9,260 nt of DNA, from NCBI GenBank assembly GCA_002341315.1, contig DDNV01000053.1, positions 71,509 to 80,768 of the forward strand, given 5' to 3'. Shown here in pieces: positions 1 through 8,604 of this stretch. A program made the position numbers and the translations under genes. How positions within the stretch are numbered: position 1 is the stretch's first letter; each line of letters begins with the position of its first letter. The notes below the pieces were generated by a model. The model searched no databases and had not been told where the DNA came from. It saw only the letters and a program-made list of their open reading frames with translations. This stretch comes from Cellvibrionales bacterium UBA2511. Its GTDB lineage: Bacteria; Pseudomonadota; Gammaproteobacteria; Pseudomonadales; Porticoccaceae.

Positions 1-315
1 AGAAACGTACTGATTGTCGCCCAGGGTGCGGAGCACCCGCTCTTGTACAGTGACAGCTTGAGTACTGCTGAAGTCCACTGGATCAACGGATTACCCACCC
101 ACAATCAATTCCGATGCAAAGCCAAGGTTCGCTACCGACAGGCCGATCAGGGGTGCATCGTCACGAAGAGAGACGATGGCTATCAAATCCTGTTTGATGA
201 GCGACAACGGGCCGTCACCCCCGGACAATCCGTGGTGTTTTACGATGGAGAGATTTGTATGGGTGGTGGAGTCATCAATCACACATGGAACTCAACTGAG
301 TCGTTATGCTGCTAA
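1..315 (+). CDS. mnmA: tRNA-specific 2-thiouridylase MnmA, C-terminal part (5' end outside window)
   Basis: This is the last 104 codons of MnmA, open from the first base of the window and ending in TAA at 313-315. MnmA uses sulfur relayed from IscS through the Tus proteins to make 2-thiouridine at the wobble base (U34) of tRNA Lys, Glu and Gln, in the cytoplasm. The fragment covers the C-terminal beta-barrel region. Family hallmarks are the opening NVLIVAQG, then RCKAKVRYRQ, the VTPGQSVVFYDGE stretch and the glycine-rich CMGGGVI close to the end, all of which line up with E. coli MnmA from memory. The catalytic cysteines and the PP-loop ATP site lie upstream and cannot be checked. The tail ends in two cysteines encoded where hflD already begins, so it may be shaped by the overlap. 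The family assignment is firm; completeness of the gene is unknown. Confidence 0.95.
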   Translation, partial: RNVLIVAQGAEHPLLYSDSLSTAEVHWINGLPTHNQFRCKAKVRYRQADQGCIVTKRDDGYQILFDERQRAVTPGQSVVFYDGEICMGGGVINHTWNSTESLCC

Positions 316-932
316 AGAAACCTACAAAAGATCAGATGATTGCACTCAGTGGTGTGTTTCAGGCTTGTCAACTGGTCGAGACACTGGCAAAAACCGGGTC
401 AATCCCCACCGATCGTTTTCAAGTCTGTATCGAGAGCCTGTTTCAGCAAAACCCGGATAGCACCGAACAGGTATTCGGCTCAGTAGATAATCTCCAGCTG
501 GGCATGGAAACCCTGCAGGAACTACTGACACTACAGACAACCGCCAAGCAGTCCGACACGCTACGTTACGCCGTGGGCGTCATCCATCTATCCAGAAAAC
601 TGCTAAACAATAAAACTATGATCAACATGATCGGAGAGCGGCTGGAACAGGCCGATCGCCAGGCAACCCACTTCTCTTCAGTCAGTCATACCAACGTCAT
701 TGCGAACCTGGCCCAGATCTATCAGGACAGCATCAGTACATTCCGCTATCGCATTCAGGTAAATGGCTATGCGGGATACCTGCAGCAGGACTCTATTGCT
801 CAACGAATACGCTGCCTGCTTTTTGCCGGCATCAGGGCAGCCATTCTGTGGCATCAACTGGGTGGCAAACGCTATCACTTGATTTTCAGCCGCAAGCAGC
901 TTCTCTCTCAACTCCACGCCCTGCGCACCTAG
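306..932 (+). CDS. hflD: HflD, high-frequency-lysogenization protein homologue
   Basis: The predicted protein has 208 residues, close to the 213 of E. coli HflD. In E. coli HflD is a peripheral inner-membrane protein, known for binding the phage lambda CII activator and affecting the lysis-lysogeny choice; its normal cellular role is unclear. The strongest evidence is the C-terminal signature LFAGIRAAILWHQLGG at residues 172-187 followed by a FSR motif, plus the N-terminal pattern around residues 12-70 (GVFQACQLV, NPDSTEQVFG, NLQLGMETL). The protein is largely alpha-helical with no obvious membrane segment. The ATG at 306 overlaps the last ten bases of mnmA, and no strong ribosome site precedes it, so translation is probably coupled to mnmA. 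A later ATG at 336 is possible but would cut into the conserved first helix. mnmA-hflD-purB is the standard gammaproteobacterial order. Confidence 0.93.
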   Translation: MLLKKPTKDQMIALSGVFQACQLVETLAKTGSIPTDRFQVCIESLFQQNPDSTEQVFGSVDNLQLGMETLQELLTLQTTAKQSDTLRYAVGVIHLSRKLLNNKTMINMIGERLEQADRQATHFSSVSHTNVIANLAQIYQDSISTFRYRIQVNGYAGYLQQDSIAQRIRCLLFAGIRAAILWHQLGGKRYHLIFSRKQLLSQLHALRT

Positions 933-958
933 CGCTTTAAAACAATCAGTAACTTTCC

Positions 959-2390
<1,432 letters not shown>

Positions 2391-2447
2391 TTTTTGTCCA
2401 GTTTTTTCAGACAGCCCAATTTTTGATGAGTACCACCAGGTTTCAGC

Positions 2448-2452
2448 GAGGA
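2448..2452 (+). promoter_or_regulatory. Ribosome binding site fixing the roxA start
   Basis: GAGGA lies five bases before ATG 2458. It decides against the longer reading from 2356, which would overlap purB by 35 bases and add 34 residues with no resemblance to the family. Confidence 0.7.
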
Positions 2453-2457
2453 CAGCC

Positions 2458-3396
2458 ATGACCATTCAATCGATTCTTGGAAACTTGTCGACTGAGGAGT
2501 TTCTCGCTGAATACTGGCAGAAAAAACCGCTACTGATCCGGAATGCCTTCCCTAATTTTGAGTCGCCCCTAACGCCCGATGAACTGGCAGGTCTGTCTCT
2601 AGAAGAAGAGGTGGAATCGCGCATTGTCTTTGAAAAAGGTGAGTCTGGCCCCTGGGAACTTCAGCATGGACCTTTTGATGAGAGTATTTTTGCTCAATTG
2701 CCTGAAAGCTGCTGGAGTCTTCTGGTCCAGGGCGCCGATCTGTGGGTGCCCGAAGTCAAGGCTTTGCTGCCCTACTTCAATTTTCTACCGCCCTGGCGAG
2801 TCGAAGACGTCATGGTCAGTTATGCCCCGGCCGGCGGTAGCGTCGGCCCCCACTTCGACTATTATGATGTGTTTCTTCTGCAGGGTCAGGGACAGCGTCG
2901 TTGGCAGATTGGCAAATTCTGCGATAAACAATCACCGCTTATAACCGGCACACCGCTTCGAATCCTGCAGACCTTTGATGTAGTGGATGAATGGATCCTT
3001 CAGCCGGGCGACATGCTTTATCTGCCTCCGGGGATTTCCCATTGGGGGGTTGCAGAAAATGATTGCCTTACCTACTCATTCGGTTTCAGGTCCCCATCGC
3101 TCACCGATATGCTTGATGACCTCACTACAGAACTGATGACCCAGGGGAACAGCTGCTACTACCGGGACCCACCCCTTACGCCTGGCATGGCAACTGAAGC
3201 GATTGATCCTGCATTCATCGAGCAGGTGCAGGCCATGCTCAGGGAAATGACGGAGGATAAAACATTGCTGGGCGACTGGTTTGCCCGCTACATGACCGCA
3301 CCGAAGTACCCGGAATTGGTCGATGAAGCGGACGTTGATCGACGCGCCACGATTGATGGAAGACATTATTTGAACGGAGAACAGGTCGATAAATAG
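2458..3396 (+). CDS. roxA: JmjC/cupin ribosomal oxygenase (RoxA/YcfD family), C-terminally short
   Basis: RoxA enzymes are Fe(II)/2-oxoglutarate oxygenases that hydroxylate an arginine of ribosomal protein uL16 (L16). This 312-residue protein matches the family through the N-terminal YWQKKPLLIRNAF region (19-31), the SPLTPDELAGL and GPWELQHGPF stretches, and the JmjC core. The iron-binding triad is visible as His132 and Asp134 in VGPHFDYYD, and His195 in LPPGISHWG. E. coli RoxA is about 373 residues and ends in a winged-helix domain. Here the protein stops soon after the dimerisation helices: residues 283-312 seem to join the sequence before that domain to a short NGEQVD-like piece, and the rest is absent. 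The TAG lies 34 bases from the end of the convergent ggt gene, leaving no room for the missing part in another frame. The oxygenase core looks intact, so activity is plausible; substrate binding could differ. The start is chosen from its ribosome site. Confidence 0.88.
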   Translation: MTIQSILGNLSTEEFLAEYWQKKPLLIRNAFPNFESPLTPDELAGLSLEEEVESRIVFEKGESGPWELQHGPFDESIFAQLPESCWSLLVQGADLWVPEVKALLPYFNFLPPWRVEDVMVSYAPAGGSVGPHFDYYDVFLLQGQGQRRWQIGKFCDKQSPLITGTPLRILQTFDVVDEWILQPGDMLYLPPGISHWGVAENDCLTYSFGFRSPSLTDMLDDLTTELMTQGNSCYYRDPPLTPGMATEAIDPAFIEQVQAMLREMTEDKTLLGDWFARYMTAPKYPELVDEADVDRRATIDGRHYLNGEQVDK

Positions 3397-3430
3397 CGCA
3401 CCACCTTCGGCTTGCTGACAGTCACTTGCA

Positions 3431-5158
3431 TTACTTGTCGATAGCAACGCCGCCACCGGGCCAACGGGTATCGGTCACGCCTGAACGACGACCACTCTTT
3501 TCAGCAACAGCCTGAACTTTGCCCAGCACACGGGTGTGAGGAGATGTTTCATGCCCCATTTCTTCAAGTATTCGGATAGTATCGGGGCTAATACCTCGCT
3601 CAAACACAACCTGGTCAGGCAACCATTGATGATGAATACGGGGTACCGCCGCAGCTTCGGCAATATTCATATCAAAATCGAGATGATTGAGAATATGCTG
3701 CAGCACCACCGTGATAATGGTGCTACCCCCCGGGCTGCCCGTTGCCATAATCGGTTTTCCATCCTGGAATACGATCGTCGGCGTCATTGAAGACAGCGGC
3801 CGCTTTCCCGGACCGATAGCATTGGCTTCTTCACCGGTCAACCCGTAGGCATTGGGCACCCCGGCTTTTGCCGAGAAATCATCCATTTCATTATTGAGTA
3901 GAAACCCTCCGCCCGTCACAGCAATACCACTGCCGTATGAAAAATTCAGTGTATAGGTATTGCTCACTACATTGCCCTGCTCATCCCATACGACAAAGTG
4001 GGTTGTTTGGGGGCTTTCTTCAGGCACAGCCAAGTGTGGCTGGACGTCCTCCGACCGACTGGCCCTGTTCAGATCAATGCCCTTGCGCAACTGTGCTGCG
4101 TATTGCTTGTCAATGAGCCGGTCTACTGGAACCGGGTAATAGTCCGGGTCACCAAGGTGTCTGCTGCGGTCAGCATAGGCGCGCCGCATGGACTCTATCA
4201 GCCGATGCAGGTAAGCGGCGCTATTGTGACCATGGGACGCCAAATCCCAGCCCTCCAGTATATTGAGCATCTGTATGAGATGGATACCGCCGGAGGATGG
4301 CGGCGGCATGGAATCAACTCGATATCCACGATAGCTCCCAGATACGGGACGACGCTCAACAACCCGATATTTGACCAGATCGCGGGCTGTGATCAGCCCA
4401 TTCCCCCTCGCCATTTCATCGGTAATCAGTTTGGCAACCGGACCGCGATAGAATCCATCGGCACCTCTGGTGGCGATAAGCTCCAGCGTGGTCGCCAGAT
4501 CAGCCTGGCGCCATAGGCTGCCAACCTTTAGCGGCCTACCATCTGAGCGAAAAAAATAGTTGGAAGATGCCGGATGGGACTGTAACCGGGGTGCAGCCTT
4601 ATCGAGTGAAGCGGCCAGTTCGTGGTTCACAACAAAGCCCTTTCTGGCCAGGGCGATAGCCGGCGCCATAACTTTTGACAGGCTCATCGTGCCATAACGT
4701 TCAAGAGCGTGAACCAGACCGGCCACTGTCCCGGGGACACCGGCAGCCTGATGGCTAAATCGGGAGAGTGATTTATCAACTTCCCCATTGTGGTCAAGAA
4801 ATTGATCCTGTCGGGCGGCAGCCGGAGCCATTTCACGGTAGTCGATAGCCAGTGTTTTATCTTTCTCGGCCAGATATACCATCATGAACCCGCCGCCACC
4901 GAGATTACCGGCCTGAGGCAGGGTAACAGCCAGCGCAAAACCAGTGGCGACAGCTGCATCCACCGCATTGCCTCCCCGTTTCAAAATATCGGCGCCCACC
5001 TGACTGGCCAGATACTCCTGGGATACAACCATACCGCCACCAGAATAAATCGGATGAAAGCGGTCGTCGTATTCAAAAATTACCGGTGCCCCGTCGGCAT
5101 AAAGCATCGGCGGCAATAACATTGCCACTAATATTAACCTTAAGATTAAAGCACCCAC
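3431..5158 (-). CDS. ggt: Gamma-glutamyltransferase, periplasmic, self-processing
   Basis: The 575-residue precursor belongs to the Ntn-hydrolase superfamily and cleaves or transfers the gamma-glutamyl group of glutathione and related peptides. A signal peptide is seen at residues 1 to about 20 (Arg7, hydrophobic core, likely cut after LYA), so export to the periplasm is expected. The family cleaves itself into a large and a small subunit; the small one should begin at Thr385 of TTHFVV, the nucleophile equivalent to E. coli Thr391. Other active-site residues are in place at a constant offset of six: Arg108, Thr401, Thr403, Asn405, Asp427, Ser456-Ser457 and Gly477-Gly478. The segment around 431-447 (AGVPNAYGLTGEEANAI) corresponds to the lid loop of E. 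coli-type enzymes. The start is GTG at 5158, supported by a well-placed ribosome site. It converges on roxA and is divergent from the acetyltransferase gene; no operon partner is visible. Cephalosporin acylases are relatives, but the residues favour a true GGT. Confidence 0.95.
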   Translation of the reverse strand: MGALILRLILVAMLLPPMLYADGAPVIFEYDDRFHPIYSGGGMVVSQEYLASQVGADILKRGGNAVDAAVATGFALAVTLPQAGNLGGGGFMMVYLAEKDKTLAIDYREMAPAAARQDQFLDHNGEVDKSLSRFSHQAAGVPGTVAGLVHALERYGTMSLSKVMAPAIALARKGFVVNHELAASLDKAAPRLQSHPASSNYFFRSDGRPLKVGSLWRQADLATTLELIATRGADGFYRGPVAKLITDEMARGNGLITARDLVKYRVVERRPVSGSYRGYRVDSMPPPSSGGIHLIQMLNILEGWDLASHGHNSAAYLHRLIESMRRAYADRSRHLGDPDYYPVPVDRLIDKQYAAQLRKGIDLNRASRSEDVQPHLAVPEESPQTTHFVVWDEQGNVVSNTYTLNFSYGSGIAVTGGGFLLNNEMDDFSAKAGVPNAYGLTGEEANAIGPGKRPLSSMTPTIVFQDGKPIMATGSPGGSTIITVVLQHILNHLDFDMNIAEAAAVPRIHHQWLPDQVVFERGISPDTIRILEEMGHETSPHTRVLGKVQAVAEKSGRRSGVTDTRWPGGGVAIDK

Positions 5159-5164
5159 GTTTAT

Positions 5165-5169
5165 TCCTT
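5165..5169 (-). promoter_or_regulatory. Ribosome binding site for the GTG start of ggt
   Basis: On the minus strand AAGGA lies six bases before GTG 5158. This selects the GTG, which also gives a complete signal peptide; the internal ATG at codon 13 would break the hydrophobic core. Confidence 0.7.
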
Positions 5170-5176
5170 GTTGTCT

Positions 5177-5210
5177 TCCACCACTGATCTTAGCGTAACA
5201 TCCACCACTG
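5177..5210. repeat. 10-base direct repeat TCCACCACTG, two copies
   Basis: TCCACCACTG occurs exactly at 5177-5186 and 5201-5210, 24 bases from start to start. The repeat surrounds one arm of the inverted repeat in the ggt/acetyltransferase control region. It could be a tandem regulator site; no known operator was recognised. Confidence 0.6.
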
Positions 5211-5247
5211 TTTATATGGTCATCCCACAGCTAAGATAAGCAAAAAG

Positions 5248-5253
5248 AAGGAG
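5248..5253 (+). promoter_or_regulatory. Strong ribosome binding site for the acetyltransferase GTG start
   Basis: AAGGAG, a full core match, lies six bases before GTG 5260 and decides this start over any internal ATG. Confidence 0.75.
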
Positions 5254-5259
5254 TGCTCT

Positions 5260-6231
5260 GTGGAAACCGTTGATTTTTTTCCTATTGAGGTTGAACAAAC
5301 CAGCTGGCAAAACTCAAATGTACAGCTTGAGGCGATACGCCATCAGGTGTTCGTCGAAGAACAGCATGTACCCATTGAAGAAGAGATTGATGAGCACGAC
5401 CCAGTGGCCATGCATTGGCTCGCGTATGGACCTGACGATATTCCTATGGCGACAGCCAGAATGCTGCCAGATGGCCAGATTGGCAGGATGGCTGTCTTAA
5501 AGGACTATCGGCAGTTGGGTGTCGGATCGGCACTGATGCGCAAAATGATCAAATACGCCGTCCGTGAGGGGCACCAGGAGCTGACGCTGAATGCACAAAT
5601 CAGGGCATTACCTTTTTACGAGGGCTTCGGTTTTACTGCACAGGGCGAAAATTTTCTCGATGCGGGTATTCCACACAGAAAAATGGTACTGGACCTGCAC
5701 CAATTTACAGATCACACGCCAAAACCGGTTCTGAAAGAAATTGCCGAAGAAGATCGCCAGCGAATGTCCGTTGAAGGACTGGATCAATTCCGTGATCAGG
5801 CTGTTTCATTGGTACAGCTGGCCCATCGGGAAGTTCGTATTTTTTCAGAGCGACTGGAAGCGGCTATCTACAGCAATACTGAGTTTTGCGATGCCATTTA
5901 CACATTTGCCACCAGCCACCCACTGGCCAAGGTGAACATACTGGTGAGGGACCTTTATCAGGTGATACATCAAACCAATCAACTCAAGGAACTCTGTCAC
6001 CGCCTGCCCAGCCGCATCCAGATGCGAAAATTCAATTCACCGGAACCCTGTCTGCACCGTGAGTTTTTATTGATCGACAAGAGCGGCATACTCTACAAGC
6101 AAGAGCCCGAACGGTTTATTGGTTATGCCGTGTCATATGCCCCACTGGAAGCAGTTGAACTTGTGGAGGAATTTGATAACCATTGGGAGCAGGGAGAAGT
6201 GGACTCCGAATTGCGACGCCTGCACATCTAG
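5260..6231 (+). CDS. GNAT acetyltransferase fused to a degenerate PLD-like C-terminal domain
   Basis: The 323-residue protein has two parts. Residues about 15-145 form a GNAT acetyltransferase domain of the ElaA/YitI-like kind: IRHQVFVEEQHVP at 26-38, then GRMAVLKDYRQLGVG at 75-89 with the Q-x-x-G-x-G/A acetyl-CoA loop (Gln85, Gly87, Gly89), and LPFYEGFGF at 117-125. The acceptor substrate is unknown. Residues about 170-320 form a second domain that I judge, from pattern only, to resemble one half of a phospholipase D fold. It has HREFLLID (His266 to Asp273), like an HxKxxxxD motif with Glu in place of Lys, and an aromatic-acidic ending FDNHWEQ. Loss of the lysine suggests a non-catalytic or binding role. 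I do not know this domain's function. The gene stands alone: divergent from ggt, ended by a terminator and convergent to glcB. Start GTG 5260 follows a strong ribosome site. Confidence 0.85.
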   Translation: METVDFFPIEVEQTSWQNSNVQLEAIRHQVFVEEQHVPIEEEIDEHDPVAMHWLAYGPDDIPMATARMLPDGQIGRMAVLKDYRQLGVGSALMRKMIKYAVREGHQELTLNAQIRALPFYEGFGFTAQGENFLDAGIPHRKMVLDLHQFTDHTPKPVLKEIAEEDRQRMSVEGLDQFRDQAVSLVQLAHREVRIFSERLEAAIYSNTEFCDAIYTFATSHPLAKVNILVRDLYQVIHQTNQLKELCHRLPSRIQMRKFNSPEPCLHREFLLIDKSGILYKQEPERFIGYAVSYAPLEAVELVEEFDNHWEQGEVDSELRRLHI

Positions 6232-6268
6232 AGCGAGACCGCCAATCTTAAATTGACTACGAAATAAC

Positions 6269-6300
6269 AAAAAAACGCCGTTCCCAGGAACAGCGTTTTT
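6269..6300. terminator. Bidirectional intrinsic terminator between the acetyltransferase gene and glcB
   Basis: The arms are 6271-6283 and 6288-6300, with a four-base loop (CCAG). They pair throughout except at 6279/6292. Read on the plus strand that position is a C-A mismatch followed by five Ts; read on the minus strand it becomes a G-U wobble followed by seven Ts (6269-6275). The hairpin should therefore work both ways but better for glcB. It sits 19 bases past the glcB stop and about 38 past the acetyltransferase stop. Confidence 0.85.
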
Positions 6301-6318
6301 CTCGGGCAATATCGACGA

Positions 6319-8484
6319 TTACTGTAACTTCGCCTTCTGCCGATAGGCATGCAACAGAGGTTCAGTATAACCACTGGGCTGAGCACAGCCCTTGAACACC
6401 AGATCACATGCCGCAGCAAACGCCACACTGGTATCAAAGTTTGGCGCCATGGGACGGTAATCGGGATCGTCAGCATTCTGGGCATCGACAATTTTAGCCA
6501 TGCGCTTCATGGTTTCCATCACCTGCTCTTCGCCACAAATCCCATGGCGCAACCAGTTGGCTATGTGCTGACTGGAAATACGCAAAGTCGCGCGGTCTTC
6601 CATAAGACCCACATTGTTGATGTCAGGCACCTTCGAGCAACCAATGCCCTGCTCCACCCACCGAACCACATAACCAAGAATGCCTTGGGCATTGTTGTCC
6701 AGTTCTTTCTGAATGTCCTCTGCGGTCAGTTCACCATCCAGCAGTGGGATGGTCAAAATATCATCCACACTGGCGGGAACCCGATTCGCCAGTTCATTTT
6801 GCAGGGCAAAAACGTCTACCTGGTGATAGTGAATCGCGTGCAATGTTGCCGCAGTGGGTGAAGGTACCCAGGCGGTATTGGCACCTGCTTTTGGGTGGCC
6901 TATCTTGGCCACCATCATGTCGGCCATATGGTCTGGAATCGGCCACATGCCCTTGCCAATCTGGGCACGTCCTTTCAGTCCGCAAGCCAGCCCCACATCC
7001 ACGTTCTGGTCTTCGTAGGCGGTGATCCACTTCAGGGTTTTCAGCTGGCCCTTTGGCGCAAATGGACCCGCTTCCATGCTGGTATGAATCTCGTCACCCG
7101 TGCGGTCGAGGAAACCTGTATTAATAAAGACCACACGTTCACTGGCGGCGCGAATACACTCTTTCAGGTTTACAGAGGTACGGCGCTCCTCATCCATAAT
7201 GCCCACTTTCAGGGTGTTTCTGGGCAAAGCAAGGGCATCTTCCACCGCATTGAACAGGCTGTTGGTAAATGCCACCTCTTCAGGACCATGCATTTTCGGC
7301 TTTACGATATAAACACTGCCGGTTTTACTGTTGCGGACGGTGCTGTTGCCTTTCAGGTCATGAATGGCGATCAGGCTGGTGATCATGGCATCCATAATCC
7401 CTTCCGGAATTTCATTGCCCCCAGCGTCGAGGATCGCAGGGTTGGTCATCAGGTGACCCACATTGCGGACAAACAGCAGACTGCGACCCGGTAATGCCAG
7501 CGTATCACCGGCAGGCGTGGTGTATTCCCGATCGGGGTTCATACGACGCACAATGGTCTTGCCAGCCTTGTTGAGGGTTTCCTCAAGATCGCCTTTCATC
7601 AGGCCAAGCCAGTTGCGGTAAACCAGTGCCTTGTCTTCGGCGTCAACAGCGGCCACGGAGTCTTCACAGTCCATGATGGTGGTCAAGGCTGCCTCCATCA
7701 GGATGTCTTTGACGCCCGCCGCGTCTGAAGAGCCAATTTGACTGTTTCGATTAATTTGAACTTCCATATGTATCTTGTTGTTTTCAAAAAGTATAGCTCT
7801 AGGACTTTCAGCATCTCCCTGGTATCCGACAAATTTGCCCGGATCCGCGAGACCAACCTGACTACCGTCATCCAGCATCACCTGCAACTGGCCATCAATA
7901 ACACGGTATTGAGTGGCATTTTTGTGGGAGTGACCGGCAAGAGGTGCTGTGTCATCAAGGAGTTTTCGGGCATACGCGATGACCAGGGCACCGCGAGCCG
8001 GGTTGTACTTCGCCGTCTTTTCGGCACCATCGGTTTCCGGAAGGACATCCGTACCATACAGTGCATCATATAGACTACCCCAGCGGGCATTGGCCGCATT
8101 CAGGGCAAAGCGGGCATTCATGACGGGCACCACCAACTGCGGACCTGCCTGTTGGGCGATTTCGGGGTCAACATTCTCCGTCGTGATCGAGAAACCTTCA
8201 CCCTCTGGAACCAGATAATCAATTTCTGTCAGGAAGGCCTTGTAGTCGCCAAGGTTGTGAGCCCGACCGCTGTGCTGCTGATGCCAGGCATCAATTTGTG
8301 CCTGCAGCTGATCACGCTTTTTAAGCAGTTGACGATTTTTGGGCGCAAATTCATCGATAATTACGCTGAATGACTGCCAGAAAGCTTCCAGGTCTATTCC
8401 GGTGCCGGGGATAATGTCGTGTTTGACGAGGTCGTGAATGGCTTGAGACACCTGAAGTCCACTCACTTGAATACGTTCAGTCAT
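6319..8484 (-). CDS. glcB: Malate synthase G
   Basis: The 721-residue protein matches the G isoform (723 in E. coli). It condenses glyoxylate with acetyl-CoA to give malate, in the cytoplasm, and serves growth on glycolate, acetate or fatty acids. The large alpha/beta insertion that marks isoform G is present, unlike the shorter AceB type. Active-site residues are visible: Arg340 in [10 protein letters not shown], the magnesium ligands Glu432 (MDEERRTS) and Asp460 ([11 protein letters not shown]), and the catalytic base Asp630 in LMEDRATLR. Cys616 in GCSKVPD corresponds to E. coli Cys617. The C-terminus ends KAKLQ before TAA. Start ATG 8484 has AGGG seven bases upstream. A sigma-70-like promoter precedes it and a strong terminator follows, so it is probably a single-gene unit. 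No isocitrate lyase or glycolate oxidase gene is in the window. A LysR-type gene lies directly upstream on the same strand. Confidence 0.98.
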   Translation of the reverse strand: MTERIQVSGLQVSQAIHDLVKHDIIPGTGIDLEAFWQSFSVIIDEFAPKNRQLLKKRDQLQAQIDAWHQQHSGRAHNLGDYKAFLTEIDYLVPEGEGFSITTENVDPEIAQQAGPQLVVPVMNARFALNAANARWGSLYDALYGTDVLPETDGAEKTAKYNPARGALVIAYARKLLDDTAPLAGHSHKNATQYRVIDGQLQVMLDDGSQVGLADPGKFVGYQGDAESPRAILFENNKIHMEVQINRNSQIGSSDAAGVKDILMEAALTTIMDCEDSVAAVDAEDKALVYRNWLGLMKGDLEETLNKAGKTIVRRMNPDREYTTPAGDTLALPGRSLLFVRNVGHLMTNPAILDAGGNEIPEGIMDAMITSLIAIHDLKGNSTVRNSKTGSVYIVKPKMHGPEEVAFTNSLFNAVEDALALPRNTLKVGIMDEERRTSVNLKECIRAASERVVFINTGFLDRTGDEIHTSMEAGPFAPKGQLKTLKWITAYEDQNVDVGLACGLKGRAQIGKGMWPIPDHMADMMVAKIGHPKAGANTAWVPSPTAATLHAIHYHQVDVFALQNELANRVPASVDDILTIPLLDGELTAEDIQKELDNNAQGILGYVVRWVEQGIGCSKVPDINNVGLMEDRATLRISSQHIANWLRHGICGEEQVMETMKRMAKIVDAQNADDPDYRPMAPNFDTSVAFAAACDLVFKGCAQPSGYTEPLLHAYRQKAKLQ

Positions 8485-8523
8485 GATTGAGCCCTGTGGT
8501 TACGATAGGGAAGACGAGCGAGA

Positions 8524-8553
8524 ATTGTAGGGAACCCAGCGGGGATTTAGCAA
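8524..8553 (-). promoter_or_regulatory. Candidate sigma-70 promoter for glcB
   Basis: On the minus strand TTGCTA (8548-8553, four of six) is followed after 18 bases by TACAAT (8524-8529, five of six). An A/T-rich tract lies just upstream (about 8554-8580), as in UP elements. Transcription would begin near 8517, giving a leader of about 33 bases. The whole 120-base gap from 8485 to 8604 is accounted for by this promoter, the leader and the A/T tract; no clear terminator for the LysR gene was seen in it. Confidence 0.6.
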
Positions 8554-8604
8554 TTTTATAGGTATTATTTTCGCTATTTACTCAACGAATAACGTTAGCT
8601 GTTC

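Larger units (their letters stand above)
5159..5259. promoter_or_regulatory. Divergent control region between ggt and the acetyltransferase gene
   Basis: This 101-base gap must contain the promoters for both outward-facing genes. It holds an 8-base inverted repeat, ATCTTAGC at 5187-5194 and GCTAAGAT at 5230-5237. Each arm presents a TAAGAT facing outward, four of six matches to a -10 box, one toward each gene. No good -35 box sits at the right distance for either, so activators or other sigma factors may be involved, or the real promoters may lie elsewhere in the gap. A 10-base direct repeat lies between and beside these arms. Confidence 0.45.

Noticed and set aside
923..940. Possible hairpin at the end of hflD as a terminator
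   Set aside because: The stem is only four pairs (GCGC/GCGC) with no proper T tract after it.
3386..3443. GTCGATA repeated at the ends of roxA and ggt
   Set aside because: Seven bases only, lying in coding sequence of opposite genes; consistent with chance.
3998..4516. 172-codon open frame on the plus strand inside ggt
   Set aside because: It lies opposite a well-supported GGT reading frame, has no recognisable domain and no ribosome site; it is a shadow frame.
6349..7494. Long plus-strand open frames of 170 and 199 codons opposite glcB
   Set aside because: They lie antisense to a fully conserved malate synthase and show no protein family pattern.
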